From contig NC_049987.1 of assembly GCF_000003815.2 (NCBI RefSeq), forward strand, positions 12,484,778 to 12,548,777: a stretch of DNA of 64,000 nucleotides. Direction: 5' to 3'. The notes below the pieces were generated by a model, which saw nothing but the letters and a program-made list of their open reading frames with translations, ran no database searches and had not been told where the DNA came from. The DNA is from Branchiostoma floridae (taxonomy: Eukaryota > Chordata > Leptocardii > Amphioxiformes > Branchiostomatidae). Each line of letters starts with the position of its first letter. Within the stretch, counting starts at the first letter, position 1. Of this stretch, positions 60,201 through 64,000 are shown one piece after another. The translations under genes were made by a program, and so were the position numbers.

Positions 60201-60599
60201 TAATTCATGTATTTTTGCAGAGATTTTATTCCACAGTTGGAAGAGAAAGGAGGTTTTCGTGGTGCTTTAAGTTTACAGTTGATACAACTCCGAAATAAAA
60301 TGCATGTCTGTGGTGGTGGAAAGGTCAGTGTGAAAGCTGCCAAATAAACCATTGCATAAATTTGAATATTTACAGTATACAATGACATTCCATCATGCAG
60401 CAAACCGTTACCTAAAACAGCAGCAGTGCACAGGGTAGCTGTGTCCCAGCAGTGGTGAACATGGCAGTTCTGCCCATGTGCCCACCTCCCACAGCCGCAC
60501 CGTCTTGTCCCCAGAACATGACGCCAGAACCGTGCTCGAGAACGCCACCCAGTTAACGTCGCTGGCGTGGGATGCGATGGTGTGCTCTAGAGTTGCCAT
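42273..60599 (-). CDS. WDSUB1: WDSUB1: WD40 repeats, SAM domain and U-box
   Basis: Coding exons in transcript order: 60412-60599, 59886-60095, 46345-46550, 45896-45997, 45637-45730, 45366-45399, 44998-45038, 44312-44427, 43696-43956, 43008-43244, 42273-42505, joining in frame to 573 aa (human about 476). Residues 1-330 form a WD40 propeller (for example [32 protein letters not shown]). A SAM domain runs from about 370 to 434 ([13 protein letters not shown]...). A U-box fills the last ~70 residues ([20 protein letters not shown], then SDGYTYER and TSPMTNALL). U-boxes recruit E2 enzymes, so this is a probable E3 ubiquitin ligase with the propeller as substrate reader; the substrate is unknown. 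Relative to human there is an added Ala/Leu/Gln/Ser-rich linker in exon 10. Exons 6 and 7 are only 34 and 41 nt. The start at 60599 aligns with the human N-terminus. Intron 2 is 13.3 kb and full of mobile DNA. Confidence 0.95.
42650..42905. repeat. Dispersed repeat, family shared with 62.6-62.96 kb
   Basis: Contains AAGACCTGCCCACATACCAA, then a CACCATCCAG...GTTACGATGA tail and ACAAACACACAAACATG. The same order is seen at 62822-62985 and, in part, at 62615-62675. A SINE or LINE 3' tail is likely. It lies in WDSUB1 intron 10. Confidence 0.65.
43310..43470. mobile_element. Relic of the CAGTCAAACCTGCC element
   Basis: Begins CAGTCAAAGCTGCCCAAGAAG, one base off the end of the 849-bp element at 10184, and continues with AAAAAGTGGTCACTTTGGTCAGGTGATCC-like sequence. 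The right end is lost. Confidence 0.55.
46551..47687. other. WDSUB1 intron 2, 5'-distal unique part
   Basis: No coding region supported. It holds a perfect 22-bp palindrome at 47318-47339. With the 117 bases at 52048-52164 and the last few bases before exon 2, this is probably what the intron held before the large insertions. Confidence 0.4.
47318..47339. repeat. Perfect 22-bp palindrome
   Basis: ATCCCAGAAGC followed directly by its reverse complement GCTTCTGGGAT. A further TATCTGGGATAGG lies ten bases on. Confidence 0.8.
48639..50229. mobile_element. 1.6-kb nested TIR element with 8-bp target duplication
   Basis: The ends start GGGTTGGCGGAAACGGCTGC and are inverted copies over about 85 bases, with an internal GCGGAAAC(G/C)GCTGCCCGGT duplication in each. 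ACAAGGAA flanks both ends (48631-48638 and 50230-50237), an 8-bp duplication as in hAT elements. No transposase frame is seen. It sits inside the 4.3-kb element, so it inserted later. Confidence 0.8.
50611..51350. repeat. ~176-bp tandem array (about four units)
   Basis: ATTGATTTCCTTTTGCCGAT recurs at 50621, 50794 and 50970, and in altered form near 51177. Each unit continues with CCATTGTAAAGTTGTACATA and CGATAGTAGGGCAGTCTTG. Spacings are 173, 176 and about 207 bases. A fifth partial start (ATTGATTTTCTTTCGTCGAT) is near 51301. Confidence 0.85.
53036..53694. mobile_element. 659-bp TIR element GGTTCCGGTTCGGA (copy 1)
   Basis: The ends GGTTCCGGTTCGGA and TCCGAACCGGAACC are inverted copies. It is the same length as copy 2 at 54833-55491 and differs at about three positions. 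Left flank ATAA, right flank TTAA. It contains a 71-codon open frame (53182-53397) also present in copy 2; no known domain, and I do not claim it is expressed. Confidence 0.85.
53695..54832. other. 1.14-kb segment between the two 659-bp copies
   Basis: Flanked on both sides by TTAA. No recognisable coding region. It carries TGACGTCA at 53722-53729, TGACGTAA at 53734-53741, and a 27-bp palindrome at 54463-54489 holding two more TGACGTCA sites. A poly-C run is near 53873-53885. Confidence 0.6.
54463..54489. promoter_or_regulatory. 27-bp palindrome with two CRE (TGACGTCA) sites
   Basis: CGCTGACGTCAC and its reverse complement GTGACGTCAGCG flank a 3-base spacer TCC. Each arm holds a full ATF/CREB consensus. 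Whether it works is unknown. Confidence 0.5.
54833..55491. mobile_element. 659-bp TIR element GGTTCCGGTTCGGA (copy 2)
   Basis: Direct-orientation partner of copy 1. Left flank TTAA (54829-54832), right flank ATAA (55492-55495), the mirror of copy 1. It carries the same 71-codon frame with one residue changed. Confidence 0.85.
56280..57965 (+). pseudogene. Degenerate LINE (CR1/Jockey-like) reverse transcriptase remains
   Basis: From about 56700 to 57125, reading across a frame change near 56870, the translation matches the N-terminal part of a non-LTR retrotransposon reverse transcriptase: GHDGIS, then [24 protein letters not shown] and YGFRKSHST. Upstream (56350-56690) a broken frame resembles the linker before the RT ([17 protein letters not shown]). 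The catalytic FADD part is missing. A 3' tail with pyrimidine-rich CTCTCCCTCTCTCCCGC and AATAAATAAA is at 57890-57962. Frameshifts and deletions mean it is dead. Confidence 0.75.
57966..59700. other. Interior of the 7.7-kb element, no gene seen
   Basis: AT-rich sequence with no supportable coding frame. A 20-base AGCAACACCGC-type phrase recurs near 58031 and 58140. Confidence 0.35.
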
Positions 60600-60768
60600 G
60601 GCAACCAAACTGACGGAGTAATGCACACTCCTTCCTTTTGATTTCTAAAACTTTCTCACAGAGATCTTCTAAAAAGATTTAATTTTCTGGTGAATTATGT
60701 TGTACTCAAGCCCCTCAACTGTGAAATTTGCAGAAATGAATGATGTCACTCTGATGTCTTGAAGGTTC
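60600..60768 (-). other. WDSUB1 5' UTR part of the first coding exon
   Basis: On the minus strand a good acceptor (TTTTTGTTATTTCAG) ends at 60769, so the exon holding the start codon probably begins at 60768. The intervening bases contain no in-frame ATG that aligns with the family N-terminus. Confidence 0.5.
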
Positions 60769-61661
60769 CTGAAATAACAAAAACAAGGAAAAGTTGTGTA
60801 GGTATCACTTAGATTTTCTTCTACGGCCAGCTAAATAATGTACTGCTACCAATAGATGAATTCATACTTCCATTGGCTGCAAAGTTTTCCATCTACAATC
60901 AGCCACATGTACTTTGGAACATGCTGGACATGAGTACTATGTGTGCGAATGCATGACACATACTTTGGTAGAATGTGTTCAAATGGTGAAATACATTCAG
61001 AGGTTGTGCGCCAATTAACTGTTTTGACCTCTGGCGCAAATCATCCCCATGAAATCTACTCTAACATCTAACTAGGTCACCATCTCTACAGGGATTTAAT
61101 AACACTGTTGATGATGCCATGGCGAGCATGGCCCAAATTTGCAAAGGACCTTTAATCATTTGTGCATAATGCCATTCAAAATGTCAAACCTTACACACAC
61201 TTTCTACACAAGACTTTTGAAATACGGACTTTTAGTATTGATTTTTTCCCCTCATTTTTAAGCCAACATTTGCATGTTAAAGTAATTACTATTGGTATTG
61301 CCCAAAGTGTCAGCCAATATGTTTCATTTACATTTAGTTTGCACTGCATTTACGGCGACCTTTCTCACTTCAAAAGCAAAACCAACAACGCTATTCTGTC
61401 GGCTTTATCCTCATATGGTCTTGTTGCCGTAATTAAATGCTGTAGCTCAAAGGAAAAGTTGTGATGATAATTTTCAGGGGATAATTTTCGAAACATCACT
61501 CAGCTAAAACGAAACAGTGGCTTTCCGCATACATTTACCAACTTTCAAAACCCTGCGTGTACCCCAATTCACTATTCTTAGACCCCAAACACTTATCCTC
61601 AAGTCTAGATGCTTTTACTGGACATGACAACGTCTATAAGCGACAAAAGACGAACATTTAC

Positions 61662-61740
61662 CTGAAGTTGCCCGGCCCTTTTTACTCTCCGGCCGCCATC
61701 TTAAAAGTTCTTGTCGTCAGCTGACCGTGAGTCATGACGT
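61662..61740 (-). promoter_or_regulatory. Probable non-coding first exon and promoter of WDSUB1
   Basis: The minus strand reads TTTTAAGATGGCGGCCGG, a YY1-type element often found at vertebrate and invertebrate TATA-less start sites, and then a donor CAG|GTAAAT at 61661. The ATG in it opens a five-codon upstream frame (61682-61699). Just upstream are TGACGTAA-type and CACGTG sites (61735-61755). Intron 60769-61661 would precede the coding exon. This is inferred from motifs. Confidence 0.5.
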
Positions 61741-62379
61741 AATCACACGTGACTCGTGTGCTTTCATGTAAAACATGTTTTTATTACCTGCTCACCTTTG
61801 TAACTGCACAAATGTTAACTCACAGTTCTGACGTGGGCTGGTGCTATGGAGATATACCTACGTCACAGGATAGGAATAATGGGTTCAAGCTATATTGAAC
61901 CACTTGTGCGATGAGATTCGAATTCAGAGTTGGGATACAAAATGACCTGTAGGAGTGTAGGTCGGAGGCAGGGAGGTCATTTGATAGGAGACAGGAATAT
62001 CCAAGCAGATGTACCAAGCGGACTTGTTTGGGCGTTTTTTAATAGTAGCGGTGTTTGTACGGCTGATAATCGTGCAAACACCAATGAATACGGCCCAAGC
62101 CAGCCAGACTGCTACATCTGCTATAAAAGCCGACCCAACCTCTGAAAAAGTGTGGCAATTAAAATTATTGCCATGGCGACTGTTTTATTGTTTATAAGTA
62201 TCAAAGATTGTTGTTAGTAATGGGTTTTAATAGTCGTATTCCATTCGCCTGGCGATTAATGTTCAGAGAGCATTGCTGTCAAAAGGGGTTCTCTTGTGAG
62301 TGAAGGGTGAACTAATAATGTAAATGCTTCTCATCGATTTTACAAAACAGACCCTCATTTACATAAATCATATCAGTTG

Positions 62380-62990
62380 ATCATCTTCTCTAGCTTACTA
62401 CAATGACAGTAAAGCATTTTCTCATTAATTATGCAAATTAGGTCTTTATTTTGCATAATATATAACTATCAATATTCTCTTACTCAGTTACAAAGGTCAC
62501 ATGTTGCGATGGTCCTATAATTGAATTGAGAATGTTTAGACAATTTCCCAATTAATCATGCAAATTAGCTTTCAATCTGCATAATTGATATGTAATTATA
62601 TGAAGCATCACGTAACCTATCCACATACCAAAAATCATAACAATCCGTCAACCCGTTCTTGAGTTATTCCCTTTCAAAGTCTGATACTAAACCTGTCCTG
62701 CAGTTCCAAAACAAGCCGCTAGGGAGCCCAAACCTATACCACTTATGTTACTCACGGCTTCAAGAGCTGTCTACCACTTAAAATTCATAGCCGCAACATG
62801 TCCAGAACTCGTGATATCAAACCAGGAAGTTCTGCTGCAGTACCGTAACATGCCGCTAGGGGACCCAAAATCTAATCGTTTCCAGGTCTCAACAAGACCT
62901 ACCCACATACCAAATATCAATACAATCCATCCAGGCGTTCTCGAGTTATGGTGATCTTTTACAAACACACACATGCACATACAAACGCTA
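62380..62990. repeat. Dispersed repeat cluster with ATGCAAATTAG units
   Basis: ATTATGCAAATTAGGTCTTTA and ATCATGCAAATTAGCTTTCAA recur 120 bases apart. The CCACATACCAAAAATCAT and CCACATACCAAATATCA segments at 62630 and 62912 also recur, and the second belongs to the family at 42650-42905. It is consistent with overlapping SINE or LINE tails. Confidence 0.6.
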
Positions 62991-63127
62991 CCCAAAATAA
63001 AAAAAGTTAACGTTCTTGGCGAAGGTAACTATCACATCGCTATCTCACAACCCCACATGTTATACATCATTTAAGCTCAAACAATGCTTGTTTCACACAT
63101 CGGTTTGCACAGACCACGAACGAACCC

Positions 63128-63171
63128 AGAATTTATTTATTTATTTATTTCTATTTATCTATTTATTTAAT
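63128..63171. repeat. (TTTA)n microsatellite, interrupted
   Basis: About ten TTTA units with CTATTTATC interruptions. Confidence 0.85.
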
Positions 63172-63485
63172 ACAATTCTGGTACGTCTGAAGTTCTAGGC
63201 TTTTCTCAATTTTGCACGGCGATCAGTCAAAAATCACCATGCGCGACTACGGAAAACACTGCTGTGCACACGTATAGGCCTTTACCGGTATGTGCCCTGC
63301 GACTGGAAAGCTTACCCGTGGAGGTAATGGTTCAGTCCGGCATGATGCAACTACGCACGCGCGGACTTTGGCATTCCTGACATTCCTGTGGAGTTTTTGG
63401 AATTCTTTGCAAACGGTCGCTCACTATACTATTAGGCTCGCCGGGCGAGCCTCGCCCATCAGGCGTCGCCAATATGAGTTTCCAC

Positions 63486-63585
63486 TAGCCTGGTATCCAG
63501 CTGTAATATAGCTCTTCTCCCATCTCCACAATTACTTGTGGAGAGGAGAGACTCGGGAGCTATATTACGGCTGGATATCAGGCTA
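63486..63585. mobile_element. 100-bp foldback element with 9-bp target duplication
   Basis: TAGCCTGGTATCCAGCTGTA at the left is matched by TACGGCTGGATATCAGGCTA at the right, and the arms run on through ATATAGCTC/GAGCTATAT to a short loop with a second small hairpin (CTCCACAA/TTGTGGAG). AGTTTCCAC flanks both ends exactly (63477-63485 and 63586-63594). Confidence 0.85.
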
Positions 63586-63674
63586 AGTTTCCACCATCGC
63601 ATCGAAAATGGATTGATAATGACCTGCAGGGCGGACCGACAGCCAGGAGCGAACATCAATTTTCTCCGAATTTC

Positions 63675-63875
63675 ATTGTTTCTCAGCTAGAATGACAATA
63701 GGTCATCTTTTTTATGCATATTCATGCCAAACATGGGCTAAATATATTGAGTTAGACAACTAAAGTAAAAGATCTAAAGTCCTTCAAATTTAATCGATTC
63801 TCAGACAAAATGACAATGAGTTATCTTTATTGCATATTCATGCAGAACATTGGCCAAATACACTGAGTCGCAATA
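63675..63875. repeat. Two diverged ~118-bp tandem units
   Basis: TCTCAGCTAGAATGACAATA at 63682 and TCTCAGACAAAATGACAATG at 63800 start similar stretches, each with TGCATATTCATGC and a CTGAGT/TTGAGT end. Confidence 0.65.
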
Positions 63876-63892
63876 TACTAGTATATATATAG

Positions 63893-63920
63893 AGATAGAT
63901 AGATAGATAGATAGATAGAT
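63893..63920. repeat. (GATA)n microsatellite
   Basis: Seven AGAT/GATA units without interruption. Confidence 0.95.
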
Positions 63921-64000
63921 AACTAAAGTAAAAGAGTAGAAAACTTGGCTGTGTTGCATCTGTATCCAAAAACCTTCTTCTTAAAACATTTGTTTTTCCA

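Larger units (their letters stand above)
61760..64000. other. Repeat-rich region without a supportable gene
   Basis: Short open frames on both strands show no domain or splice support. Contents are the dispersed repeat (62380-62990), a (TTTA)n tract, the foldback element, a diverged tandem pair and a (GATA)n tract, listed separately. Confidence 0.4.

Noticed and set aside
61930..62197. Possible small gene at 61930-62197 (plus strand)
   Set aside because: Overlapping short frames without domain, splice sites or polyadenylation context.
62745..62995. Open frames at 62745-62995 and 42649-42900 with similar IFGMWxGL peptides
   Set aside because: Both are translations of one dispersed repeat family; the similarity is at DNA level and there is no gene structure.

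Overview
The window is metazoan nuclear DNA: spliced genes with GT/AG introns, tRNA-derived and inverted-repeat mobile elements, and orthologues of human genes that are closer to vertebrate proteins than insect ones usually are. The gene set and the dense small inverted-repeat elements fit an invertebrate deuterostome, most likely a cephalochordate (amphioxus). That placement is inference from reading the sequence; no search was run.

Layout, left to right. (1) 1-6802, plus strand: the 3' part of a very large repetitive acidic gene. A ~6.2 kb exon is spliced to a last exon. The product carries about fourteen copies of a short aromatic/basic motif (G-h-h-x-R-L-h-x-W-W) between predicted helical segments and ends in one membrane segment with six residues after it. 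I do not recognise the family. (2) 9294-19189, minus: a complete MAP3K7 (TAK1) gene, 18 coding exons, 634 aa, convergent with gene 1. (3) 19808-30975, plus: a complete PAXBP1 (GCFC family) gene, 17 coding exons, 882 aa, divergent from MAP3K7 across a ~0.6 kb shared promoter region. (4) 32471-35883, minus: a secreted protein with six chitin-binding type-2 (CBM14) domains, two of them in a recently duplicated block; convergent with PAXBP1. (5) 37520-40022, minus: a four-exon flavin-containing monooxygenase of 440 aa. (6) 42273-60599, minus: a complete WDSUB1 gene (WD40-SAM-U-box), 11 coding exons, 573 aa, with likely non-coding 5' sequence reaching ~61.7 kb. (7) 61.8-64.0 kb: no gene that I can support; dispersed repeats, microsatellites and a perfect-ended foldback element.

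The accessory part is WDSUB1 intron 2 (46551-59885, 13.3 kb). Nearly all of it is two large inverted-repeat insertions standing almost side by side: a 4.3 kb element with TTTCGTTAC-rich ends (47698-52037) holding a nested 1.6 kb element and a 176-bp tandem array, and a 7.7 kb element with CCCGTACGGG-rich ends (52172-59872) that begins 13 bp from the exon 2 splice donor. Inside the second is a composite structure: two 659-bp direct copies of a TIR element flanked crosswise by ATAA and TTAA, enclosing a 1.1 kb segment with a cluster of CRE-like sites, followed by remains of a LINE.

The genes do not form one pathway. MAP3K7 is a signalling kinase, PAXBP1 a nuclear splicing/transcription factor, WDSUB1 a probable ubiquitin ligase, and the CBM14 and FMO genes are typical of gut or barrier and xenobiotic functions. 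The strongest candidates for something undescribed are the W-motif tail-anchored protein and the composite element.
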